Source of the DNA: G965226155 sp965226155
GTDB lineage: Bacteria; Pseudomonadota; Gammaproteobacteria; Eutrophobiales; Eutrophobiaceae
Assembly: GCA_965226155.1 (NCBI GenBank)
Contig: OZ245331.1
Coordinates: 1,612,001 to 1,676,000 of the forward strand
Direction: 5' to 3'
DNA: 64,000 nucleotides
Shown: in pieces, positions 18,683 through 27,084 of the stretch
Layout of the letters: the number at the start of each line of letters is the position of its first letter
How positions within the stretch are numbered: the stretch's first letter is position 1
Program-made: the position numbers and the translations under genes
Notes under the pieces: generated by a model
What the model was told of the DNA's origin: nothing
The model's input: only the letters and a program-made list of their open reading frames with translations
Database searches by the model: none

Positions 18683-18710
18683 CGTAATGGCGTGCTTGGT
18701 GCGCATTACG
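18683..18710 (+). promoter_or_regulatory. Sigma-54-like promoter of glnA inside a palindrome
   Basis: TGGC (18688-18691) and TGC (18700-18702) place GG and GC exactly 10 bases apart, as required for RpoN promoters (consensus TGGCAC-N5-TTGC). It is about 97 bp upstream of the glnA ATG. The element is bracketed by CGTAATG (18683-18689) and CATTACG (18704-18710), a perfect 7-bp inverted repeat. glnA is under NtrC/RpoN control in many proteobacteria, which supports the call. Confidence 0.55.
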
Positions 18711-18798
18711 TATGAAAACTTACCGTCAGCAGCAATTGGCTATAAGCCGAAATGCTAAGATTGTTTATCAATAACAAGAAATATTCAGGAGAATTATT

Positions 18799-20208
18799 AT
18801 GTCCAAGAACAAGGCGCTCGAGCTGATCAGCGAGCATGAAGCACATTATGCCGATCTGCGATTTTGTGATACACGAGGCAAAGAACAGCATGTAACTGTT
18901 CCCGTATCTCAACTCGATAACGATTTTTTTGAGAACGGCAAGATGTTTGATGGTTCATCTATTGCAGGTTGGAAAGGGATAAATGAATCTGACATGGTGT
19001 TGATGCCCGATCCAGATACAGCAATTTTGGATCCGTTCTTTGACGATACGACGGTTAATATCCGTTGCGATATACTCGAGCCGACTACCATGCAGGGCTA
19101 CGAGAGATGTCCACGATCGGTTGCCAAACTTGCAGAAACCTATCTAAAATCAACCGGTATTGCCGATGAGGCATATTTCGGGCCGGAACCAGAGTTTTTT
19201 ATTTTCGACGAAGCTCGCTGGGGTGACAATCTCAATAGCGCATTTTATGAAGTCGACTCTGAGGAAGGTGCCTGGAACAGTGATTTTCCATTTGACGAAG
19301 GTAATACGGGACATCGTCCCGGGGTGAAAGGGGGCTATTTCCCGGTTCCGCCGGTCGATTCCTTGCAAAATATACGTTCTGCTATCTGTACTACGCTAGA
19401 AGAGATGGGGATGAGTGTTGAGGTGCATCACCATGAAGTTGCCACAGCAGGGCAATGCGAGATTGGGACAAAATTCAACACCCTAGTGAATAAAGCAGAT
19501 GAACTGCTGATGCTAAAGTACGCTACGATGAATGTGGCACATAATTATGGTAAAACGGCCACGTTTATGCCCAAGCCATTAGTCGGTGATAACGGTAATG
19601 GCATGCATGTACACCAGTCGCTCTCAAAAGATGGTAAAAACTTGTTTACTGGAGAGAAATATGGTGGCTTATCGGAGACTGCATTACATTATATCGGCGG
19701 GATCTTTAAACATGCCCATGCAATCAATGCCTTTACCAATTCCGGCACTAATAGTTATAAGAGACTAGTGCCTGGGTTCGAGGCACCGACTTTGTTAGCC
19801 TATTCAGCCCGTAACCGTTCTGCCTCATGCCGTATCCCATGGGTTGCAAATCCGAAGGCCCGCCGGATAGAGGTTCGATTTCCTGATTCATGCGGTAACC
19901 CATACTATACATTTGTAGCGATAATGATGGCTGGATTAGACGGAATTCAAAATAAAATTGACCCTGGCTCACCAATGGATAAGGATCTCTATGATCTAGA
20001 CCCAGAGGAAGAAAAGAACATACCTACAGTTTGTGCTTCGTTGGATCAGGCTCTGGAGGCATTGGATAAGGATAGGGATTTTCTGAAAGCAGGCGGTGTC
20101 TTTACAGATCATTCAATTGACGGGTATATCCAGCTAAAGATGGATGAGGTAACTCGATTTAGGATGACAACTCACCCTGTCGAGTTTTCCATGTATTATA
20201 GTCTTTAG
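18799..20208 (+). CDS. glnA: Glutamine synthetase, type I
   Basis: Dodecameric enzyme of 469 residues making glutamine from glutamate, ammonia and ATP. Visible motifs are the MFDGSSIAGWKGI loop, the catalytic NGNGMHVHQSL, ATP-binding KPLVGDNGNGMH and the adenylylation loop DLYDLDPEEE with target Y398. AGGAGA precedes the ATG by about 8 bases. It has its own terminator, so it is monocistronic. Confidence 0.98.
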   Translation: MSKNKALELISEHEAHYADLRFCDTRGKEQHVTVPVSQLDNDFFENGKMFDGSSIAGWKGINESDMVLMPDPDTAILDPFFDDTTVNIRCDILEPTTMQGYERCPRSVAKLAETYLKSTGIADEAYFGPEPEFFIFDEARWGDNLNSAFYEVDSEEGAWNSDFPFDEGNTGHRPGVKGGYFPVPPVDSLQNIRSAICTTLEEMGMSVEVHHHEVATAGQCEIGTKFNTLVNKADELLMLKYATMNVAHNYGKTATFMPKPLVGDNGNGMHVHQSLSKDGKNLFTGEKYGGLSETALHYIGGIFKHAHAINAFTNSGTNSYKRLVPGFEAPTLLAYSARNRSASCRIPWVANPKARRIEVRFPDSCGNPYYTFVAIMMAGLDGIQNKIDPGSPMDKDLYDLDPEEEKNIPTVCASLDQALEALDKDRDFLKAGGVFTDHSIDGYIQLKMDEVTRFRMTTHPVEFSMYYSL

Positions 20209-20235
20209 TCTGACCCGCAGTTATAACAGCTACTA

Positions 20236-20263
20236 AATAAAGCACCCGAAAGGGTGCTTTATT
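20236..20263. terminator. Terminator after glnA
   Basis: A 12-bp perfect stem AATAAAGCACCC / GGGTGCTTTATT with a GAAA tetraloop, 27 bp after the glnA stop. T-richness is inside the stem so it could work in both directions. Confidence 0.9.
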
Positions 20264-20331
20264 GTGAACTGTATATACTATTTAAGAGTCACAATGTTGT
20301 GAATGAATATTCAATCAACTATGCTTAAATT

Positions 20332-20820
20332 ATGAAACTGAATATCCTTTTAGTTTTATTTCTAATTCAATCGACTGCAGTTTATGCGCAGAATGAAGTT
20401 TATAAATCCGTCGATGAGCATGGTAATACGGTATTTTCCGATACACCGACAACAGATTCAGAAAAAATAGAGGTCCAGGATATTCAAACTGTCCCTGCTC
20501 TTGAGAACTATCCTGAATACACACGTCCTGAGAAACCTGTTGAGCGATATAGTACTATAAATATTATCAGCCCAGATGATGATGCAACAATATGGAATAA
20601 TGTGGGAAGCTTGGCGGTAACTGTCAAGATCGATCCTCAACTATTGGCGCCAGACAAGATTGTTTTATATCTGGATGGCAAAGAGTATGCTTCGGGTACT
20701 TCTGCCGGATTCAGTCTGACGGGGGTCGATCGCGGCACCCATAATTTACGGGCTTCAATCAAGAATGCCCTTGGCGATATAATCATTAGTTCAAAAGTGG
20801 TTACCTTTCATTTACGATAG
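20332..20820 (+). CDS. DUF4124 domain secreted protein
   Basis: A 162-residue exported protein. A signal peptide (residues 1-19, cleavage near VYAQ) is followed by the DUF4124 core VYKSVDEHGNTVFSDTP. The C-terminal half is a beta-rich Ig-like segment ending VVTFHLR. Genes of this family often sit beside glnA and the ntrBC genes, as here. Function unknown; probably a periplasmic binding or structural protein. Confidence 0.85.
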   Translation: MKLNILLVLFLIQSTAVYAQNEVYKSVDEHGNTVFSDTPTTDSEKIEVQDIQTVPALENYPEYTRPEKPVERYSTINIISPDDDATIWNNVGSLAVTVKIDPQLLAPDKIVLYLDGKEYASGTSAGFSLTGVDRGTHNLRASIKNALGDIIISSKVVTFHLR

Positions 20821-21049
20821 CATTCTGTATTCAATCGTCCGTCGCCGATTAATATCGGACCGATATCTCAGACTAACTATCCAAGGTCAATGTCCCTCAT
20901 CAATCCCGGTTAGCTTGTCCAATTTTTTATTATGAAATTACCTGAATGGGTTTTTTCTTATTGTTAACTTACCTTCAACCGCATATTAATTCAGAATCAG
21001 TTATAATTTTACGAAATTTATTCAAGATAATTAAGAAGAGGAAAGAACC

Positions 21050-21766
21050 ATGATTACCGAACGTCAGATTGAATACGCGCACAATGGCACAACACTACAA
21101 GGGTTCCTAGCCTATGATGATAGTAAATCTGGACCTATGCCTGCAGTTATGGTTTCCCATGCATGGGGTGGCAAAAGTGAATTTGAGTGCGACAAGGCTA
21201 GGGCATTGGCAAAGCTGGGCTATGTAGGGTTTGCACTGGACGTATACGGAAAAGGGGTTCTAGGCAGTGGGCCAGAGGAAAATACTAAGCTTATTCAGCC
21301 ATTTTTTGAAGACCGAGAATTACTTCAGACACGCCTGACAGCATCGCTTGATACCTTGCTTTCTATTCCTGAAGTGGATAGCAGCAGGATCGTAGCTATG
21401 GGTTATTGTTTTGGTGGATTGTGCGTGCTTGATCTTGCAAGAATCGGAACGGATATTCGTGGTGTCATCAGTATTCACGGTATGTTCGGTCCTCCTGGGA
21501 ATACTGATGGAAAGATAATAAAAGCAAAGGTTCTTTGTCTACATGGTCATGATGATCCTATGGCGCCTATCGATGCCGTTGTTGCATTGGAGAATGAACT
21601 AACGGAGGCTAAGGCCGACTGGCAGATCCACGTTTATGGTAATACCATGCATGCGTTTACCAATCCGAAAGCGAATGATCTAGAACGTGGGACAGTCTAT
21701 GACGAGAATGCTGACAAACGATCGTGGATTTCAACAAAGAACTTTCTCGAAGAGGTTCTATCGTAA
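21050..21766 (+). CDS. Dienelactone hydrolase family protein
   Basis: Alpha/beta-hydrolase of 238 residues. The catalytic triad is C120 (GYCFGG nucleophile elbow), the aspartate in HGHDDPMAP (168 or 169) and H201 (MHAFTNP), which is the dienelactone hydrolase pattern. No signal peptide. Without a chlorocatechol pathway nearby, the natural substrate is unknown. AAGAGGAAAG precedes the ATG. Confidence 0.9.
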   Translation: MITERQIEYAHNGTTLQGFLAYDDSKSGPMPAVMVSHAWGGKSEFECDKARALAKLGYVGFALDVYGKGVLGSGPEENTKLIQPFFEDRELLQTRLTASLDTLLSIPEVDSSRIVAMGYCFGGLCVLDLARIGTDIRGVISIHGMFGPPGNTDGKIIKAKVLCLHGHDDPMAPIDAVVALENELTEAKADWQIHVYGNTMHAFTNPKANDLERGTVYDENADKRSWISTKNFLEEVLS

Positions 21767-21777
21767 GAGGGAACTAT

Positions 21778-22785
21778 TTAAACCTTAATCCAGGATGCGA
21801 CCTGTTTTGCATGGTAGCTGATAATCGCATCTGCACCTGCACGTTTACAGGCCAGTAGTGATTCTAATACGACCTTACGTTCATCCAACCATCCGTTCTG
21901 GGCCGCAGCCATGAGCATGGCATATTCCCCGCTAACGTTATATGCCAGAGTCGGTATACCGAATTCCTGTTTGACTCTGTATAACACGTCAAGGTAAGGC
22001 AAAGCGGGTTTGACCATCACCATATCGGCTCCTTCCTGAATGTCGAGTGCGACTTCCCGCAGTGCCTCATCGGAGTTGGCTGGATCCATCTGGTAGGTAT
22101 CCTTGCTACCTTGGGCCAAGTTACCGACAGAACCGATGGCATCTCGGAATGGCCCGTAGAAAGCAGATGCGTATTTCGCTGAGTATGCGAGTATTCGGGT
22201 ATTTATCATCTCGGCAGCTTCGAACGCTGACCGGATTGCCGCTATTCTGCCATCCATCATGTCTGATGGTGCGACGATATCAGAACCAGCTTCTGCATGG
22301 GACAAGGCCTGTTTGACTAGGATGTCGACAGTTTTATCATTTACAACATAGCCTGTTTCATTGATCAGGCCGTCCTGACCATGACTGGTATAAGGATCCA
22401 GAGCTACGTCGGTAATTATGCCGAGCTCAGGCGAAGATCCTTTCAATGCTCGAACTGCTCGCTGTACCAGCCCATCCCTATTGAAGGCTTCTTCTGCCGT
22501 ATCGGACTTCAATTCTTCGCCAATAACCGGAAACAAAGCAATGGCGGGAATACCCAAGGATTCGATAATTTTCGCCTCCTTGATCAGCTCATCTATACTG
22601 AGTCTCTCAATTCCTGGCATGGAGGTAACAACTTCACGTTTCTTTTTCCCTTCAATTACGAATATTGGGTATATAAGGTCGTCGCAATTGAGTTGTGTTT
22701 CCCTCATTATCCGGCGTGAAAAATCCTGTTCACGCATGCGGCGCATGCGGATTGCTGGGAAGCCACCGTTCATGTTCTTTTCCAT
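21778..22785 (-). CDS. hemB: Delta-aminolevulinic acid dehydratase (porphobilinogen synthase)
   Basis: Condenses two 5-aminolevulinate molecules to porphobilinogen, an early step of heme synthesis. The Schiff-base lysines appear in AYSAKYASAFYGP and MVMVKPALPY. The metal site reads DVALDPYTSHGQDG, with aspartate where zinc enzymes have cysteine, so this is the non-zinc, magnesium-type enzyme. The ATG at 22785 is chosen; a TTG at 22809 lies inside the IS30 terminal repeat. An internal ATG at 22773 has a better GGAAAAG ribosome site. The IS30 end is only about 10 bp upstream, so the native promoter region is displaced. Confidence 0.94.
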   Translation of the reverse strand: MEKNMNGGFPAIRMRRMREQDFSRRIMRETQLNCDDLIYPIFVIEGKKKREVVTSMPGIERLSIDELIKEAKIIESLGIPAIALFPVIGEELKSDTAEEAFNRDGLVQRAVRALKGSSPELGIITDVALDPYTSHGQDGLINETGYVVNDKTVDILVKQALSHAEAGSDIVAPSDMMDGRIAAIRSAFEAAEMINTRILAYSAKYASAFYGPFRDAIGSVGNLAQGSKDTYQMDPANSDEALREVALDIQEGADMVMVKPALPYLDVLYRVKQEFGIPTLAYNVSGEYAMLMAAAQNGWLDERKVVLESLLACKRAGADAIISYHAKQVASWIKV

Positions 22786-22795
22786 AGTTATATCG

Positions 22796-22823
22796 TAACG
22801 CGGATTCAACTTTGAAGTGCAAC
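22796..22823 (+). repeat. IS30 terminal inverted repeat, hemB side
   Basis: TAACGCGGATTCAACTTTGA and following bases to AGTGCAAC. Partner at 23842-23869 on the other strand, 23 of 28 identical. It overlaps the transposase stop codon. Confidence 0.75.
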
Positions 22824-23768
22824 GTTGATGTTAAAAAAGACTTCATGTAGTGTTTTTGAATTAAGTGTTTTTCTGGGACGGTGATTGAGTTTTTTCATGA
22901 CCAAGTTTAACTGCTTTTGTGTAATCGTGCTGAAGTCCATTTTCTTTGGGAAGTACTGTCGAATGAGACCATTGATATTTTCATTTAAACCCCGTTCCCA
23001 GGAGGCATAAGGATGTGCAAAATAGAACCCCGCGTTCAATTGTTGAGCAATAACCTCATGCTCAGCAAATTCTTTTCCATTATCCGAGGTGATCGTGTGA
23101 ACCGACGCCTTCATATTAGATAACAATCGCACGATAGCTTGCCTGACGGCAGAGGCAGTTCGTCGTTTCACCTGTGCAATCAAGGTGTACATCGACTTGC
23201 GCTCGCTCAAGGTGACCAGCGCCTGTCGATGGCCTTTGCCGATGACGGTGTCCACTTCCCAGCCACCGATGCGTGTCTTCCTGTTCACAATGGCGGGACG
23301 CTTATCAATGCTGCCCTGATTCACCAGAACCCCACGACGTTGATAACTACCATAACGCTTCTTTCGTTTCTTCTGGCAACGCAAGTACCGGTACAGCTCA
23401 CCGCCGTCTGCCTTGTCCTGGTATATGTAGTGATATATCCATTCATGACTCAGAGCGATACCTTCTCGTTTATGCAACCAGTCACTGATTTGCTCAGGAC
23501 TCCATTCGTCCCGCAGCCAGACCTCTACTCGCTCCCACAAGGTCGTGGGGAGTCGCTGTTGTTGACTGGCTTCTCGACGCGCTTGCCGGAGCAACTGAGC
23601 TTGGCGGGGTCGATAGCCTCTCAAGCCACGGTTGCGTCTGAGTTCACGGCTAATAGTAGATTTATGCACGCCTATCAAGGCGGCTATCTCCGTTTGTGTA
23701 TGTCCTGCTTTCATCAGGGCGTAAATCTGGTAACGTTGATGCTCGGTAAGCTGTGTGTAGTGTCTCAT
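22806..23768 (-). CDS. IS30-family transposase
   Basis: A 320-residue DDE transposase, full length for the family. An N-terminal helix-turn-helix (HTQTEIAALIGVHKSTISRE) binds the ends. The catalytic residues are visible in WEVDTVIGKG (D), TSDNGKEFAEH (D) and ERGLNENINGLIRQYFPK (E). No frameshift or stop, so the element is probably still active. Base composition is more GC-rich than the flanking genes, suggesting recent arrival. Confidence 0.95.
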   Translation of the reverse strand: MRHYTQLTEHQRYQIYALMKAGHTQTEIAALIGVHKSTISRELRRNRGLRGYRPRQAQLLRQARREASQQQRLPTTLWERVEVWLRDEWSPEQISDWLHKREGIALSHEWIYHYIYQDKADGGELYRYLRCQKKRKKRYGSYQRRGVLVNQGSIDKRPAIVNRKTRIGGWEVDTVIGKGHRQALVTLSERKSMYTLIAQVKRRTASAVRQAIVRLLSNMKASVHTITSDNGKEFAEHEVIAQQLNAGFYFAHPYASWERGLNENINGLIRQYFPKKMDFSTITQKQLNLVMKKLNHRPRKTLNSKTLHEVFFNINVALQS

Positions 23769-23841
23769 CTGTGCCTCTCTTTCTTGCTGGAACGAAAGGT
23801 AAGGATGCTACCGCAGCTTGCCGTTCGTGCCACCTAATTGA

Positions 23842-23869
23842 GTTGCACTTACAAATTGAATTCACGTTA
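23842..23869 (-). repeat. IS30 terminal inverted repeat, arsM side
   Basis: Mirror partner of 22796-22823; read on the minus strand it begins TAACGTGAATTCAATTTGTA and ends AGTGCAAC. Confidence 0.75.
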
Positions 23870-23973
23870 TAAAAGACTGGTCACTCTATTAAAAACGAAA
23901 TCAAAAACTAAAGTCCTCTAGTGTTTTCTGATAAAATTACAATTATTCCAACATTATTATCCAGGAGAACCAA

Positions 23974-25092
23974 ATGAGTGTTGAGTCAGCCGTCCTCTCA
24001 CGTTACAGCGAAGGTGCCCAGGAAAAACAGCAATCGCTGTGTTGTCCAGTGGATTATGATAGCAGCTTGCTGAAGATGCTACCTCGGGAGATCATCGACA
24101 AAGATTATGGTTGTGGTGATCCATCACGATATGTTCACCATGGGGATATTGTTCTCGATCTAGGCAGTGGAAGTGGAAAAATTTGTTACATGGCAGCGCA
24201 ACTGGTCGGGAATACTGGTCATGTGATCGGTATCGATATGAATGATGATATGTTGGCATTAGCGAGAAAGTATCAGACCGAAATGGCTGACAAGCTCGGT
24301 GGTGATAGGATCACTTTTTTAAAAGGACATATACAGGACCTGGCATCGGACCTCGACGCTACAGCCGTATGGTTATCTGACAATCCTGTACCTGATATGG
24401 CATCAGTTGCCACATTCGAACAATGGAAGCGAGATCAACAGAAGTCAAAACCGCTGATTGATGATAACTCTATAGATTTGGTAATTTCAAATTGTGTTCT
24501 TAATCTAGTCGATGATGATCAAAAGCAGCAATTAGTTAGTGAGATCTTTCGCGTTATTAAACTAGGTGGCCGGATTGCTATTTCTGATATCGTCAGCGAT
24601 GAATATGTACCACAACATTTGAAAGAAGATCCTGACTTTTGGAGTGGTTGTATATCAGGAGTATTTCAAGAACAGGAAATGATTAATGCCTTTCTACAGG
24701 CAGGATTCCAGGCAGTATCATTTGATAAATGGTCAACTCAGCCCTGGCAGGTTGTTGAAGAAATAGAATTTCGTTCTGTTACGCTTACTGCAACTAAGCC
24801 GCTGGGTAAGGAATGTCTGGACCGGGGCCATGCCGTAATCTATAAAGGCCCCTTCAGTTTTATCAAGGACGATGATGGTCATGAATTTCCGCGGGGAGAA
24901 CGAATGGCAGTTTGCGAAAGGACTTTTCGGTTTTTGACGCAAGGTCCATATAAGGACGATTTTATCGGTATCAAACCAGCAAAGGATAAAGAACCCGTAA
25001 CCTGGTGTGCACCTGCTGGGACTAGACGTTCCCCAAGTGAAACCAAGGGAGGAGAGCACATTCAGGTGAGCGCTGATTCTGGTTGTTGCTAG
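23974..25092 (+). CDS. arsM: Arsenite methyltransferase-like protein, long form
   Basis: A 372-residue SAM-dependent methyltransferase. SAM motif I is DLGSGSGK near residue 62. The four cysteines that bind trivalent arsenic in ArsM have counterparts at C47 (YGCG), C71, C174 (SNCVLN) and C226 (SGCISG); an extra CC pair is at 23-24. Past residue 260 there is a C-terminal extension with FPRGERMAVCERTF, a PSETKGG stretch and a terminal GCC, not present in minimal ArsM. This form resembles ArsM-like proteins linked to arsenosugar pathways, but no radical-SAM partner is nearby. AGGAGAACC precedes the ATG. Its upstream region borders the IS30 copy. Confidence 0.7.
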   Translation: MSVESAVLSRYSEGAQEKQQSLCCPVDYDSSLLKMLPREIIDKDYGCGDPSRYVHHGDIVLDLGSGSGKICYMAAQLVGNTGHVIGIDMNDDMLALARKYQTEMADKLGGDRITFLKGHIQDLASDLDATAVWLSDNPVPDMASVATFEQWKRDQQKSKPLIDDNSIDLVISNCVLNLVDDDQKQQLVSEIFRVIKLGGRIAISDIVSDEYVPQHLKEDPDFWSGCISGVFQEQEMINAFLQAGFQAVSFDKWSTQPWQVVEEIEFRSVTLTATKPLGKECLDRGHAVIYKGPFSFIKDDDGHEFPRGERMAVCERTFRFLTQGPYKDDFIGIKPAKDKEPVTWCAPAGTRRSPSETKGGEHIQVSADSGCC

Positions 25093-25197
25093 TCTTGATA
25101 GGATGGTGTCGCTGTTATTGCACATCAGTTGAGTGCTTCTTCTGAATGAATGTATTTCTTGGCCAGAGTTAATCTGTGTTAACGCAGTATTTCTCGG

Positions 25198-26256
25198 CTA
25201 TTCAACAATTGGTCCCATCGTGTCTATGAATATTTTCATGTCTTCTTTCGTACCTATACTCACTCTAAGATAGTTATCAATATCAGGCATGTCGAAATAT
25301 CGTACCAATACGCCTTTATCTTTCAGTTCTTGGTATAGCGATTTTGCAGTCAATTGATTGTGAGTAATGAAAATAAAATTCGCCACCGAAGTGACTACAT
25401 TAAAGGACAATTTTTCCAGCTCTTTTACTGTCCATTCTCTTGTGTCGATTATAGCTTTCCTGCATTGTTGGAAATAGTCATCATCCCTAATAGCCTCTAT
25501 TGCACCGGCTGTCGCTAGAGTATCAACGGGGTAGGCATTAAACGAATTCTTGACCCTGTTTAGACCATCGATTAAATCTGCATCTCCTAATGCGAAGCCA
25601 ATTCGCATGCCAGCAAGTGACCTGGATTTGGACAGGGTTTGTACTACCAACAGGTTCTTGTATTTGTTGATAATTGAAACACAACTTTGTCCACCGAAGT
25701 CGATATAGGCTTCATCGATAAGGATGACCGCATCAGGATTTCGTTTCAGTAATATTTCGATTTTTTCAATTGCTAGAAAAGTACCTGTAGGAGCATTGGG
25801 GTTGGCAATAATAATTCCACCGGGTTGTTCGGGTACGCTATCGACATCAATTTCAAATTCGCTGGTAAGCGGGAACGTAGTGTATGAAATATCGAATAGC
25901 CGGCAGTACACAGGGTAAAATGTATAACTGATATTGGGAAATACAAGGTCTGACTTGTCTTGATAAAATGCTAGAAAAGAAAAGGCCAGGACTTCATCAG
26001 ATCCATTGCCAACAAACACGTTGTTTTTCTCAAGATCATAGTGATCTGCAATTGTTTGCTTTACAGAATTTGACTCCGGATCGGGATACAATCGTAGTGA
26101 TCCATTCGCACTTTCCTGTATAGCAGCCAATACTTTTGGTGATGGGGGATAGGGGTTTTCATTAGTGTTCAGCTTGACATAATTTCTGTCTTGCTGTTGT
26201 TCACCCGCTTCATAAGGAGCCAAACTTTCAATGCCATTACTCCAATATTTATTCAT
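25198..26256 (-). CDS. hisC: Histidinol-phosphate aminotransferase
   Basis: PLP-dependent class I/II aminotransferase of 352 residues acting in histidine synthesis. It starts with the typical LAPYEAGEQ, has NENPYPPSP for substrate, NPNAPTGT for PLP, DEAYIDFGGQS, and the PLP lysine in TLSKSRSLAGMRIG. Other his genes are absent from the window, so this is an isolated copy. HisC-like enzymes may also act on aromatic amino acids. Confidence 0.93.
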   Translation of the reverse strand: MNKYWSNGIESLAPYEAGEQQQDRNYVKLNTNENPYPPSPKVLAAIQESANGSLRLYPDPESNSVKQTIADHYDLEKNNVFVGNGSDEVLAFSFLAFYQDKSDLVFPNISYTFYPVYCRLFDISYTTFPLTSEFEIDVDSVPEQPGGIIIANPNAPTGTFLAIEKIEILLKRNPDAVILIDEAYIDFGGQSCVSIINKYKNLLVVQTLSKSRSLAGMRIGFALGDADLIDGLNRVKNSFNAYPVDTLATAGAIEAIRDDDYFQQCRKAIIDTREWTVKELEKLSFNVVTSVANFIFITHNQLTAKSLYQELKDKGVLVRYFDMPDIDNYLRVSIGTKEDMKIFIDTMGPIVE

Positions 26257-26361
26257 GATTTATTTTTACAGATTAGTAATAGAGATCACAAGCTTTTTAC
26301 ATATGCCATTGTCTGAATTCGCTGCATAAGTAAAGTTATTATTATTTATTTAGTATTTGGA

Positions 26362-27075
26362 TTAATTCTTTGTCAATAGTTCCACCATAGTGGATTCGAT
26401 CCAGTCTTCTACTTCTTTGGTGACATCTTCAGCAGATTTTGCGTCAGCATAGATTGCTGGTCCTATGACCATTTGAATCGTGCCAGGTCTTTTACTTAGG
26501 CTTTTCCGCGGCCAGAAACTCCCGGCATTATGTGCCACCGGCACAATAGGATACTGGCCTTTTACTGCTAACAACCCGCCGCCGGATTGATATTTTCGTC
26601 TTTCACCTGGTGCGGTACGTGTCCCCTCAGGAAAAATTACCACCCATAAGCCTACTTCCAGCCGCTCCATTCCCTGCTTGACTATCTGCTTGATTGAGCG
26701 CATACCTGCTGACCGATCGATGGCAATTGGCTGCATGGATGCCAGTGCCCAGCCATATATGGGTATCCATAACAATTCACGTTTCAGTATCCACACCTGT
26801 GCTGGAAAGATGAGCTGCAACACAAGTGTCTCCCAGGCAGACTGGTGTTTACACATTATTATTGCAGGTGACTGCGGGATATTTTCCAAACCTCCAACTT
26901 CATGTTTGAGACCACATAAAATTTTAAGTGTCCACAGATTAAACGCAGACCATCTGGACATGATCTTAAAGCGTAATGGAAAGTTCAACGGTAAGATTAT
27001 TATACCAATGATAGTAAAGATGATTGTGACAATTACCATCAGGAAATAAAAAAGAATTGAACGTAACCTGATCAT
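26362..27075 (-). CDS. plsC: 1-acyl-sn-glycerol-3-phosphate acyltransferase
   Basis: Membrane-bound enzyme of 237 residues making phosphatidic acid. An N-terminal hydrophobic helix (residues 5-30) anchors it. The catalytic motif reads KHQSAWET, an HX4E version of the usual HX4D, known in a subgroup of the family. FPEGTRT and PVAHNAG follow. It lies 9 bp downstream of glyS on the same strand; the gmhB gene often found between them is absent. Confidence 0.92.
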   Translation of the reverse strand: MIRLRSILFYFLMVIVTIIFTIIGIIILPLNFPLRFKIMSRWSAFNLWTLKILCGLKHEVGGLENIPQSPAIIMCKHQSAWETLVLQLIFPAQVWILKRELLWIPIYGWALASMQPIAIDRSAGMRSIKQIVKQGMERLEVGLWVVIFPEGTRTAPGERRKYQSGGGLLAVKGQYPIVPVAHNAGSFWPRKSLSKRPGTIQMVIGPAIYADAKSAEDVTKEVEDWIESTMVELLTKN

Positions 27076-27084
27076 TGGAAATGC

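Larger units (their letters stand above)
22796..23869 (-). mobile_element. IS30-family insertion sequence
   Basis: About 1.07 kb, bounded by 28-bp inverted repeats (23 of 28 matching) at 22796-22823 and 23842-23869, which contain the ATTCAA core also seen in the ends of IS30. It carries one intact transposase gene. The exact outer base and the short target duplication are uncertain. It lies between hemB and the divergent arsM-like gene, and its transposase points towards hemB. Confidence 0.88.
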
